DNA of 6,801 bases, taken from assembly GCA_029210545.1 (NCBI GenBank), contig JARGFV010000125.1:1-6801 (forward strand), written 5' to 3'. Below, in pieces: positions 1 through 5,461 of the stretch. The DNA comes from a bacterium. GTDB lineage: Bacteria; BMS3Abin14. How positions within the stretch are numbered: the first letter of the stretch is position 1; every line of letters begins with the position of its first letter. Position numbers and translations under genes: made by a program. The notes below the pieces were generated by a model. The model had not been told where the DNA came from and ran no database searches. It saw nothing but the letters and a program-made list of their open reading frames with translations.

Positions 1-14
1 GCATACACTTGCAT
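1..14 (-). CDS. Start of an unidentified gene leaving the window (5' end only)
   Basis: Only the first four codons and two bases of a fifth are visible, reading Met-Gln-Val-Tyr-(Ala) on the minus strand. The case for a real gene start is the ribosome binding site: AGGAGG (complement of 21-26) lies six bases before the ATG at 12-14, a textbook Shine-Dalgarno and spacing. A perfect TATAAT hexamer lies further upstream at 70-75 on the same strand. The gene is divergent from the M24 peptidase gene at 312. Nothing can be said of its product. Confidence 0.6.
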
Positions 15-69
15 TGGGCACCTCCTGTTTAGGGTTAAGAAACCAAAAGTGATGTGGCTAATTAACCTG

Positions 70-75
70 ATTATA
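70..75 (-). promoter_or_regulatory. Candidate -10 box for the left-edge gene
   Basis: The minus strand reads TATAAT here, in a locally AT-rich stretch. Transcription would start near position 63, giving a leader of about 50 nt before the ATG at 14. No convincing -35 hexamer is seen at 16-18 bp spacing (the minus strand reads TCATAT around 93-98), so the assignment rests on the -10 box and its position. Confidence 0.35.
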
Positions 76-129
76 ACCGGTGGTGCCCACTTATATGATT
101 ATCGCAGGGACGGCCGCTCCCAAGCCTGA

Positions 130-257
130 CCACAGGGAGCCACAGAGTCACGGAGAAAGTCAAAGGCGGTCTCTGCGAGAGGCTGCCCTTATCGCTTTTA
201 CAGGACCCGGGATTGCTTCCTGATGTGGAATTTCGTCTTCCTTCGTGTCACTTTGTG
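130..257. repeat. Degenerate word repeat with complementary arms in the spacer before the M24 gene
   Basis: The 297-bp spacer 15-311 holds no gene. It carries related words CCACAGGGAG (130-139), CCACAGAG (140-147) and TCACGGAG (148-155). Their near-complement lies at 241-257, a CTTCGTG/CACTTTGTG stretch that includes the perfect palindrome GTCAC-TTT-GTGAC (247-259). Arms 141-155 and 241-257 can pair over about 12 positions if G-U wobbles and a two-base bulge are allowed in plus-strand RNA. This is similar in style to the phased word repeats in other spacers of this window. Function is unknown. Confidence 0.4.
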
Positions 258-302
258 ACCTTCTCGATTCCGTTGTTGTAGCTCGTCGGTAAGGTCGGTT
301 AC

Positions 303-308
303 TATAAT
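303..308 (+). promoter_or_regulatory. TATAAT hexamer immediately before the M24 start codon
   Basis: A perfect TATAAT ends three bases before the ATG at 312. If it is used, the transcript would begin at or next to the start codon (leaderless mRNA), consistent with the absence of a good Shine-Dalgarno upstream of 312. No -35 hexamer is recognisable at normal spacing, so chance is a serious alternative. Confidence 0.3.
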
Positions 309-311
309 CGG

Positions 312-1421
312 ATGAGCGTGCCACCCCTCTTCCATTTCGCTGAATCTTATAACGACGCCGACCAGTTCTACCTGTCCGGTTTCCTGTGCCCGGACCCTTT
401 CGCTGTCCTCGAGCTGGGCAGGGGGAAGGTCGTCCTGGCGGTCTCCCCCATGGAGGAGGAGAGGGCCCGGACCGAGTCGACGGGTGAGCGGGTGATCGCC
501 CTGCGCCGCCGCAAGGGACAGAACCTGGTCCAGGGCCTGGCCGGGTTCATCCGCGGCAACGGCGCCGAACACGTCAGGGTCCTCCCGGGCTTTCCCCTGG
601 GCCTTGCCAGGGAGCTGAGCAAGGAGAACATCGGCATCGAGGTGGACGGGAAAAGCCTGGCTGTCCGTCGGCGGAAAAAGACGGGGGGACAGATCCGGGC
701 CATCCAGCAGGTTCAGCGGGGGTGTGAATCCGCCATGGAGATGGCGCGGTCCCTCCTGGCAGGATGCCCGGTTCGAGCCGGGGTGCTGATCTTCGAAGGC
801 CGTCACCTCACGGCCGAACGCCTTCGCGCCCTCATCGAGATCCACCTCCTCGAAAGGGGCCTTGAGACTGCCGACACCATCGCCGCCCCCGGACGGGGAG
901 GCGCCCGGCCCCACTGGCGGGGCGAGGGGCCCGTCAGGGCCGGGGTCCCCATCGTCATCGACATCTTTCCAAGGTCCCGGGAGACACGGTACCATTCGGA
1001 CATGTCCCGGACCTTCGTGGTGGGCCGGGCGTCCGCGACGGTCCGGGAGATGCACCGGGCGGTGTGCGAGGCCCAGGATGCCGCCCTTCACGTCCTGGGG
1101 GCGGGAGTCGCCCTCGACGACGTCCACAAGGCTGTGTGCGACGTGTTCCGCAGGAGGGGATACGGGGTCCCCGCAGGGGGAAAAACGCCCCGGCGGGGAT
1201 TCCTCCACGGGACCGGCCACGGGCTGGGTCTCGAGGTCCACGAGACCCCCTCGGTTTCGGTGACGGGGGATATCTTCGGACCCGGGGACGTGGTTACCGT
1301 GGAGCCGGGCCTTTACGACCGCCGGATCGGGGGTGTCCGGGTGGAGGACGTGGTGGCGTGTATGCCGGACGGGTCGGTCCGGAATTTGACAAAATTTCCC
1401 AGGGACCTGGAAATTTTGTAG
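312..1421 (+). CDS. M24-family metallopeptidase, Xaa-Pro dipeptidase/aminopeptidase-like
   Basis: A predicted cytoplasmic peptidase of the 'pita-bread' fold (369 aa) that would release N-terminal residues or split dipeptides with proline in the second position, using two divalent metal ions. Residues 1 to about 125 form a creatinase/prolidase-type N-terminal domain; about 130-369 form the catalytic domain. All five metal ligands are visible: Asp217 (VIDIFP), Asp230 (HSDMSRTF), His303 (GTGHGLG), Glu331 (TVEPGLY) and Glu345 (GVRVED). His201 and His310 sit where the family has its accessory active-site histidines. Length is normal for PepQ-like members. The ATG at 312 is the first possible start after an in-frame stop at 279-281; it has only a weak upstream AAGG. 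There is no signal peptide. The last 15 codons lie in a long hairpin. Family assignment is firm, but exact substrate specificity cannot be read from sequence. Confidence 0.93.
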   Translation: MSVPPLFHFAESYNDADQFYLSGFLCPDPFAVLELGRGKVVLAVSPMEEERARTESTGERVIALRRRKGQNLVQGLAGFIRGNGAEHVRVLPGFPLGLARELSKENIGIEVDGKSLAVRRRKKTGGQIRAIQQVQRGCESAMEMARSLLAGCPVRAGVLIFEGRHLTAERLRALIEIHLLERGLETADTIAAPGRGGARPHWRGEGPVRAGVPIVIDIFPRSRETRYHSDMSRTFVVGRASATVREMHRAVCEAQDAALHVLGAGVALDDVHKAVCDVFRRRGYGVPAGGKTPRRGFLHGTGHGLGLEVHETPSVSVTGDIFGPGDVVTVEPGLYDRRIGGVRVEDVVACMPDGSVRNLTKFPRDLEIL

Positions 1422-1436
1422 GTCAAATTCCGGACC
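1376..1436 (+). repeat. Long near-perfect hairpin spanning the stop codon of the M24 gene
   Basis: The outer arms GGTCCGGAATTTGAC (1376-1390) and GTCAAATTCCGGACC (1422-1436) are perfect 15-bp complements. Inside them AAAATTT (1391-1397) pairs with AAATTTT (1411-1417), and CCAGG (1399-1403) pairs with CCTGG (1406-1410), leaving a two-base loop, a bulged C and a four-base bulge GTAG that contains part of the stop codon. The left arm encodes the conserved C-terminal RNLTKFP of the peptidase. There is no T-run after it, so it is not a classical terminator. It may act as an mRNA 3'-end stabiliser, or be a by-product of template switching. Confidence 0.85.
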
Positions 1437-1439
1437 CAT

Positions 1440-1534
1440 GAAACGGTGAATCGGCGAAACGGTGAAACGGAGATAAAACGAACCAACGAAACAGTGCCTT
1501 TCCCCCGTGTCTCCCCATCCCCGCATCCCCGTGT
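1440..1534 (+). repeat. Degenerate octamer array between the M24 and DUF362 genes
   Basis: Seven consecutive 8-nt units fill 1440-1495, all starting with GA. GAAACGGT is found at 1440-1447 and 1456-1463, GAAACGGA at 1464-1471, and the later units are more diverged. After a short gap a second array of four 8-nt units covers 1503-1534, with CCCCGTGT as first and last member and CCCCGCAT third. Unit length is kept exactly while the bases drift. No coding potential is evident and it does not resemble CRISPR repeats, which are longer and separated by unique spacers. Function is unknown. Confidence 0.75.
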
Positions 1535-1563
1535 CGTTGAGAGCATCCCGGAGCTAATTCACC

Positions 1564-2721
1564 ATGACATCAAATAAAATTCCCGTAGCTATTGAACGTT
1601 GTAAGAGTTATGAGCCGGAAAAAGTAAAGGATGCTCTCAACAGGGCACTCGATCCCCTTGGGGGAATGAGTGCCTTCGTTTCCCCCGGTGATCGAGTGCT
1701 CCTCAAGCCCAACTTCCTGGCTCCCCGACCCCCTGAAAAGGCCGTCTGTACCCACCCGCAGGTTGTCAGGGCTGTAACGCAGGAGGTCATGGAAGCCGGG
1801 GGGAGAGTGTTCCTGGGCGACAGCCCGGGGGTGGGTTCTCTCACCGGCGTCCTGAAAAGATCGGGAGTTATGGAGGTGGTGGAGGAGCTCGGGATCGGGC
1901 TCGTGCCGTTCAGGACCCCGGTCCAGGTCCCTGTTCCGGAAGGCGGGGTCTACAAATCCATCCTGCTGGCCGAAGAGGCCCTCGGGTTCGACCGGATCAT
2001 CAACCTGCCCAAGTTCAAGACCCACGGGATGATGACCCTGACCCTGGCGGTGAAGAACATGTTCGGTACCGTTGTGGGCGCGGCCAAGCCGGGGTGGCAT
2101 CTCCAGGCTGACGAACACGCCCGGTTCGCCGACATGCTCCTGGACCTGTGGCGCGCACTGCCCCCGGAGCTTTCCATCCTGGACGGGATCACCGCCATGG
2201 AGGGCAACGGCCCGGGCTCAGGCGACCCGTTCCACCTCGGGCTCGTCATCGCGTCACCTTCAGCCCTTGCCCTGGACCAGGTCGCCGGTGAGATCGCCGG
2301 TGTGGGCCCCGAACGTCATCCGATCATCTACCGCGCCCGGCAAAGGGAGCTTAAGGGGAGCCGGCCAGGCGAAGTGCAGGTTCACGGCAGGCAGGTCGGC
2401 GAGGTGAAACGTGATTTCGCGCTTCCCGGCAGCGCTTCCAGGGTGGACTACAAGCTTCCCCCGTGGGCCAAACGGCGCCTCAAGACTTCCCTTAACTCCT
2501 ATCCGGCACTGGACCCTGAAAGGTGCACTACCTGCGGGGAGTGCGCCGGGATCTGTCCGGTTAACGCCATCACCCTCCACGCCATGGAAAAGGGGGGCGG
2601 CATCGTTGACCGCGACCTTTGCATCAGCTGCTTCTGCTGCCAGGAGATCTGCCCGGAAAGGGCGATCGAGCCGGTTCCGGGAAGACTTCTCAGGCTGTTA
2701 AAGGTGATCGGTGCAGCCTGA
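1564..2721 (+). CDS. DUF362 domain protein fused to a C-terminal two-[4Fe-4S] ferredoxin domain
   Basis: A 385-aa predicted cytoplasmic iron-sulfur protein. Residues 1 to about 300 carry the DUF362 (COG2006) signature elements: KPN at 48-50, GDSPG at 85-89, LPKFKTH at 148-154 and KNMFG at 164-168. Residues 318-366 form a bacterial ferredoxin domain with two CxxCxxCxxxCP motifs: Cys321, 324, 327, 331 and Cys353, 356, 359, 363, plus an extra Cys358. All eight cluster ligands are intact, so two [4Fe-4S] clusters and an electron-transfer role are expected. The DUF362 half has no established reaction that I can assign, and such proteins are common in anaerobes. The start is supported by GGAG at 1550-1553, ten bases upstream. 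It follows the M24 gene on the same strand after a 142-bp repeat-filled gap, so an operon is possible but not shown. It converges on moaA. Confidence 0.93.
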   Translation: MTSNKIPVAIERCKSYEPEKVKDALNRALDPLGGMSAFVSPGDRVLLKPNFLAPRPPEKAVCTHPQVVRAVTQEVMEAGGRVFLGDSPGVGSLTGVLKRSGVMEVVEELGIGLVPFRTPVQVPVPEGGVYKSILLAEEALGFDRIINLPKFKTHGMMTLTLAVKNMFGTVVGAAKPGWHLQADEHARFADMLLDLWRALPPELSILDGITAMEGNGPGSGDPFHLGLVIASPSALALDQVAGEIAGVGPERHPIIYRARQRELKGSRPGEVQVHGRQVGEVKRDFALPGSASRVDYKLPPWAKRRLKTSLNSYPALDPERCTTCGECAGICPVNAITLHAMEKGGGIVDRDLCISCFCCQEICPERAIEPVPGRLLRLLKVIGAA

Positions 2722-2726
2722 GAAGT

Positions 2727-2835
2727 GCACGTGCGTCCGTGGAGCGTAGGTGCGTACGTGCGACAGAGCAGGATAGCAGAGGTGAAGGTTGTGATGTTTT
2801 TACGCACACACGCATGCACGCTTTACGCACAAACG
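2727..2835. repeat. Degenerate octamer words with complementary arms in the convergent DUF362/moaA spacer
   Basis: The spacer between the two convergent genes holds GTAGGTGC (2746-2753), GTACGTGC (2754-2761), GACAGAGC (2762-2769) and AGGATAGC (2770-2777) in strict 8-nt phase. A second set, ACGCACAC (2802-2809), ACGCATGC (2810-2817) and ACGCACAA (2825-2832), is in nearly the same phase, with one 7-nt unit. The two sets are complementary: 2750-2762 can pair with 2803-2815 around one two-base internal loop. Placed between converging genes, the fold could serve as a two-way terminator, although no clear T-run follows either arm. Confidence 0.6.
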
Positions 2836-2841
2836 ATTACG

Positions 2842-3870
2842 TTACCCGCCAATATGGCTCATCGTCCTGGCACACGCCCGCACGACCTTCCCCCCCGCCA
2901 TCCCGTGACCCTCAGGTTTTCGCGACAGTGCCCCCCCGATGAGGGAAAGGATCTCCTCGTCCGAGGCCGCTGACCGCAGGGGTGTGAGAAGGTCGGTCTC
3001 GTTATCGGAAAACAGGCATGTGCGCAGGTGACCGTCGGCGGTGATGCGGATGCGGTTGCAGTTGACACAGAAGTGTTCGGAGATGGGGGTGATGAATCCA
3101 ACGGTCCCTTCGTGTCCGGGGATGCGATAGCGCACTGCCGGACCGGATCCCCTCCCCTTGCCCATGCGCTCCAGTGAACCGTGGACCGTCTCCAGGCGGG
3201 CGATGGCCTCGGCGGCGCTCATCACCTTTTCCAGCCCCCAGAAACCGTCGGGGCCCATGGGCATGAACTCGATGAACCGGACTTCGCAATCCTGCTCCCG
3301 CGTAAGCTCGGAAAACGCTTCCAGCTCGTCGTCGTTGAACCCCCGCATGAGGACCACGTTTATCTTGACGGGATCCAGGCCTTCCTCCCTGGCTTTTTCC
3401 AGCCCCTTGAGCACCGTCTGGACCCCCCCTCCGTGGCCGTTGCCGTTGGGATCGGTCACCCACTTGAACCGGTCGTCCCTGAGAGTGTCCAGGCTCACGT
3501 TCACCCGGGACAGGCCCGCCCGGCGAAGGTCCGGAGCCATCTCCGCCAGGAGGAGTCCATTGGTGGTAAGGCTGATGTCGGAGATCCCGGGGATCCCGGA
3601 CAAGATGGTGATGAGGGAATCCAGGTGCTTGCGCACCAGGGGTTCCCCGCCGGTGATGCGGACGCTTGTAACACCGCGACGCGACAGGATCCCGGCCAGG
3701 CGGCCGATCTCCTCGTAGGAAATGATGTCGCTGTGGTTCAGGGCCGCGAAACCGGCCCTCGGCGCACAGTAGCGGCAGCGCAGGTTGCACCGGTCGGTGA
3801 CCGAGACGCGCATGTAGCGGACTGGCCTGCCCTTCCCGTCAGCCAGCACTGTATTTTCTCGAGTTGTCAT
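2842..3870 (-). CDS. moaA: GTP 3',8-cyclase MoaA (radical SAM, molybdenum cofactor biosynthesis)
   Basis: Catalyses the first step of molybdopterin synthesis in the cytoplasm: radical-SAM conversion of GTP to 3',8-cyclo-GTP, which MoaC then turns into cyclic pyranopterin monophosphate. The 342-aa length is usual. The radical-SAM cluster motif is Cys28-x3-Cys32-x2-Cys35, followed by GGEP at 74-77. The second, GTP-binding [4Fe-4S] cluster is held by Cys268-x2-Cys271-x13-Cys285 within the family's CNRIRITADGHLRTCLF stretch. The chain ends in the conserved Gly-Gly tail (341-342). A glycine-rich stretch, DPNGNGHGGG (140-149), looks like a small insertion relative to typical MoaA. The ATG at 3870 has AAGG about eight bases upstream. 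No other moa or moe gene is in the window. A Moco riboswitch and terminator lie in its leader, predicting repression by the cofactor. Confidence 0.96.
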   Translation of the reverse strand: MTTRENTVLADGKGRPVRYMRVSVTDRCNLRCRYCAPRAGFAALNHSDIISYEEIGRLAGILSRRGVTSVRITGGEPLVRKHLDSLITILSGIPGISDISLTTNGLLLAEMAPDLRRAGLSRVNVSLDTLRDDRFKWVTDPNGNGHGGGVQTVLKGLEKAREEGLDPVKINVVLMRGFNDDELEAFSELTREQDCEVRFIEFMPMGPDGFWGLEKVMSAAEAIARLETVHGSLERMGKGRGSGPAVRYRIPGHEGTVGFITPISEHFCVNCNRIRITADGHLRTCLFSDNETDLLTPLRSAASDEEILSLIGGALSRKPEGHGMAGGKVVRACARTMSHIGG

Positions 3871-3900
3871 GTGTTCTGCCTTGTTGGTGGTCAGGTCAGC

Positions 3901-3935
3901 CCGTTACAGTAACGGTGTGATCACGCCTTTGGCGT
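3901..3935 (-). promoter_or_regulatory. Palindromes in the moaA leader between terminator and start codon
   Basis: Three inverted repeats cluster 31-65 bases before the moaA ATG: CCGTTAC-A-GTAACGG (3901-3915), GTGATCAC (3917-3924) and ACGCC-TTT-GGCGT (3923-3935), the last two overlapping by two bases. They could be hairpins in the leader RNA past the terminator, or a protein operator. GTTAC/GTAAC segments offer alternative pairing between the first and third elements. I recognise no known regulator's site; they do not match the ModE consensus as I know it. Confidence 0.4.
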
Positions 3936-3993
3936 AACAGGCGGGGTGTCGGTGTGCCGGAGAAAAACATCAGTGTGATTCTTTCCCTCATAA

Positions 3994-4030
3994 CTGAAAA
4001 AACAGGCCACGGAAAGGGCCTGTTTTTCAG
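3994..4030 (-). terminator. Intrinsic terminator forming the riboswitch expression platform before moaA
   Basis: On the minus strand CTGAAAAACAGGCC (4030-4017) pairs with GGCCTGTTTTTTCAG (4008-3994), giving 14 bp with one bulged base and the loop CTTTCCGT. The descending arm contains six U (4002-3997), a good Rho-independent terminator. It begins exactly where the Moco aptamer ends and lies 124 bp before the moaA ATG, so it fits premature termination of the moaA transcript. The stem also has a U-run when read on the plus strand, so it could stop plus-strand transcription too. Confidence 0.85.
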
Positions 4031-4136
4031 GTCTCCTTTCCAAGAAACGGGAGGCCGGGCCGTTTCCAGCCGGACCCATCGGCCGGCCGCCGTGGGCATT
4101 TCGATCGGCCCCTGCAGGCGGTTCGGCTCGGAGAAA
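4030..4136 (-). promoter_or_regulatory. Moco riboswitch (molybdenum cofactor RNA motif) upstream of moaA
   Basis: On the minus strand the segment starts CTCCGAGCC (4133-4125) and ends with GCCTCCCG (4055-4048), a short linker and GGAAAGGAG (4041-4033). As I remember it, this 3' block closely matches the E. coli moaA leader, the founding member of the Moco RNA motif. The fold fits: closing helix TCTCC (4134-4130) with GGAGA (4036-4032); an internal helix GCCCA/TGGGT flanking a GC-rich hairpin; and a small stem GGCTG-GAAA-CGGCC (4071-4058) with a GNRA-type loop. Position and orientation, directly before a terminator and then moaA, are as expected. Such elements switch moaA off when the cofactor is bound. 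A form sensing tungsten cofactor has been proposed for members lacking one helix; the extra stem here favours Moco, but this is inference. Confidence 0.85.
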
Positions 4137-4156
4137 ATATGTAAACGCAGTACACC

Positions 4157-4162
4157 CTTATA
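4157..4162 (-). promoter_or_regulatory. Weak candidate -10 box for the riboswitch-moaA transcript
   Basis: The minus strand reads TATAAG here (overlapping TAGTAT at 4160-4165). Transcription would start about 15 nt before the aptamer, a sensible place. The -35 region at 17-bp spacing reads TTCCTT, a poor match, so this is only a positional candidate. Confidence 0.3.
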
Positions 4163-4194
4163 CTAGGTAAGTTACGGAAAAGGAAGGAGAAATA

Positions 4195-4225
4195 TAGTGT
4201 CTGGTGTCTTGGGTCTAGTGTCTGG
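4195..4225 (+). repeat. Degenerate heptamer array in the moaA upstream spacer
   Basis: Four 7-nt units run without gaps from 4195: TAGTGTC (4195-4201), TGGTGTC (4202-4208), one diverged unit, then TAGTGTC again (4216-4222), followed by TGG. TAGTGTCTGG thus recurs 21 bases apart. The rest of 4226-4345 shows no gene, only pyrimidine-rich sequence such as CCACC repeats at 4272-4284. Confidence 0.7.
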
Positions 4226-4260
4226 AACGATCCTGGGCGAAGGATAAAGAGTGAAGAACA

Positions 4261-4318
4261 AAGGCCTGATTCCACCTTCCACCCCTTCGATCGCGCCGTG
4301 GACGTGACTCAGGGCCTT
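4261..4318 (-). terminator. Possible weak terminator after the tat operon
   Basis: AAGGCCTGA (4261-4269) and TCAGGGCCTT (4309-4318) are complementary apart from one bulged base, with a 39-nt loop. On the minus strand the last arm is followed by a T-rich stretch (TTTGTTCTTC). It lies about 30 bp beyond the stop codon of the last tat-operon gene. The loop is long and the T-run broken, so this is tentative. Confidence 0.3.
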
Positions 4319-4345
4319 GGGCTTCCCCTTTCCACTTCCTGAATT

Positions 4346-5461
4346 TTACAGCATCAATATCCGGCTCTTCAATATCAGGATCTCGAAAGCCACCGAGGCC
4401 TTCTGCATGACCCGGACGAGGAAGGCGGCCTCTTCCTCGGTGATGCCGGAGGTGAACTTGAACCCGACGATGACCGAAACGGTGTGCTTTTTAAGCAGCA
4501 GGGGGCAGATCACCACCTCCCCGGGCACTTTCATGCTGAGTTCCTTGAGCCAGGGGTTGCTCTCGAAAAGGTCCACTCCCCGGAACCGCTCCAGGGTCCT
4601 CGATTCCCGGATGTTGAACAGGACGTTCTGGAAGTTCACCGGCAGGGCCATGCTCCCGAAATCGACCACCGGTTTGGCCGATCCCCCGGACATCCAACCC
4701 AGCGCCTCGTCTCCCTTGATGATGAACAGGAAGGCGTCATCCATGAACCTCAGGCCGGCCCTGATGAGGGTCTGGGCGACATCGTCCCTGTTGTGGATGC
4801 CGAAAAACGCGTCGTTGATCCCGGTGATGTCGAGGGGGTCGAAGGGCTCCATGTCCTCTTCGGTGAGCTCCACGAGTTCAACCAGCTCCGCCTCCACCAG
4901 CTCCGCTTCCGCAAACTCCGCTTCCGCGGAATCCGGTACTGCCGGAACCGGGGCCGGCGCCTGCCCGGAGGCCGACATCCGTTTCTGTTCGGCGGCCACA
5001 TCCTGGCTGACGGCGATGTACCGGGCTTCGCGCCTTATGCTGTAGTACTTCTCCAGCGCCTGGACGATGCGCAGCTCGCTGGCGATGACCGGCTGGATGA
5101 TCATGTTGGTCTGGAACGCTACCTCGTCAACGATGTCCAGCTTGTGGGGGTCGGTCATGGCCAGGGTGATACGCTTCCCGTCGAGGGCGATGGGCACGAT
5201 GCGGTACATTTCGAGGAGCTTCTTGGGGACCGAGTCCAGGACGGGCCTGGGGATCTTTTCGAAGTGCTGCGGCTCGGCGTAGGCGACGTTGAACTGAAGG
5301 GCGAGAAGCTTCATGAGAGCGTCTTCGGTGATCGCTCCCATCTCCAGGAGGTTGGTCCCGAGGCGGCCGCCGAAGATGACCTGGCGCTGGAGGCCTTCAG
5401 CCAGGATCTTCTCGGTCACCAGACCTTTTTCAATCAGCAGTTGACCCAGGTTCTTCTTCAT
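4346..5461 (-). CDS. MshEN (GspE/PilB N-terminal, c-di-GMP-binding type) protein with GAF-like C-terminus and no ATPase
   Basis: A 371-aa soluble protein. Residues 1 to about 145 form an MshEN domain, the N-terminal module of type II secretion and type IV pilus ATPases. Two 24-residue motifs are seen at 4-27 and 33-56, separated by exactly five residues, the arrangement known for c-di-GMP binding. The second keeps the leading RLG; the first has NLG, so ligand binding is not certain. Residues 160-206 are an Ala/Pro- then Glu-rich linker with EAELVEAELVELVEL repeats. Residues about 210-371 resemble a GAF-like alpha/beta domain. No Walker A (GxxxxGKT) is present, so it is not a secretion ATPase despite the likely automatic name GspE. 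GGGAGAG (minus strand, 5475-5469) seven bases before the ATG fixes the start. Its first 32 bases overlap the end of tatC, arguing for coupled translation. Function is unknown; a regulator or adaptor is plausible. Confidence 0.85.
   Translation of the reverse strand: MKKNLGQLLIEKGLVTEKILAEGLQRQVIFGGRLGTNLLEMGAITEDALMKLLALQFNVAYAEPQHFEKIPRPVLDSVPKKLLEMYRIVPIALDGKRITLAMTDPHKLDIVDEVAFQTNMIIQPVIASELRIVQALEKYYSIRREARYIAVSQDVAAEQKRMSASGQAPAPVPAVPDSAEAEFAEAELVEAELVELVELTEEDMEPFDPLDITGINDAFFGIHNRDDVAQTLIRAGLRFMDDAFLFIIKGDEALGWMSGGSAKPVVDFGSMALPVNFQNVLFNIRESRTLERFRGVDLFESNPWLKELSMKVPGEVVICPLLLKKHTVSVIVGFKFTSGITEEEAAFLVRVMQKASVAFEILILKSRILML

Noticed and set aside
80-95. Sigma-54 promoter suggested by TGGGCAC on the minus strand
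   Set aside because: The -12 element with its invariant GC at the right spacing is missing.
198-1526. 442-codon open frame on the minus strand opposite the M24 gene
   Set aside because: It lies antisense to a protein with all catalytic residues of a known family. Its translation is Pro/Gly/Asp-rich with no recognisable domain, and its start lies in the octamer repeat. It is a GC-rich shadow frame.
1440-1534. CRISPR array
   Set aside because: Units are 8 nt, contiguous and degenerate, with no unique spacers and no cas genes.
3181-3912. 243-codon plus-strand frame opposite moaA
   Set aside because: Antisense to a clear MoaA; no domain, composition typical of a shadow frame.
3896-4099. 67-codon minus-strand frame in the moaA leader
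   Set aside because: It runs through the Moco aptamer and the terminator, which explain the sequence better, and it has no ribosome binding site. A shorter internal leader peptide starting near 3989 was also considered, but it lacks a Shine-Dalgarno.
3954-4166. 70-codon plus-strand frame in the same spacer
   Set aside because: It crosses the terminator hairpin and riboswitch in antisense and has no conserved features.
4346-5461. GspE/PilB secretion ATPase
   Set aside because: Only the N-terminal MshEN-type domain is present; no Walker A or Walker B motif is found and the C-terminal half is GAF-like.
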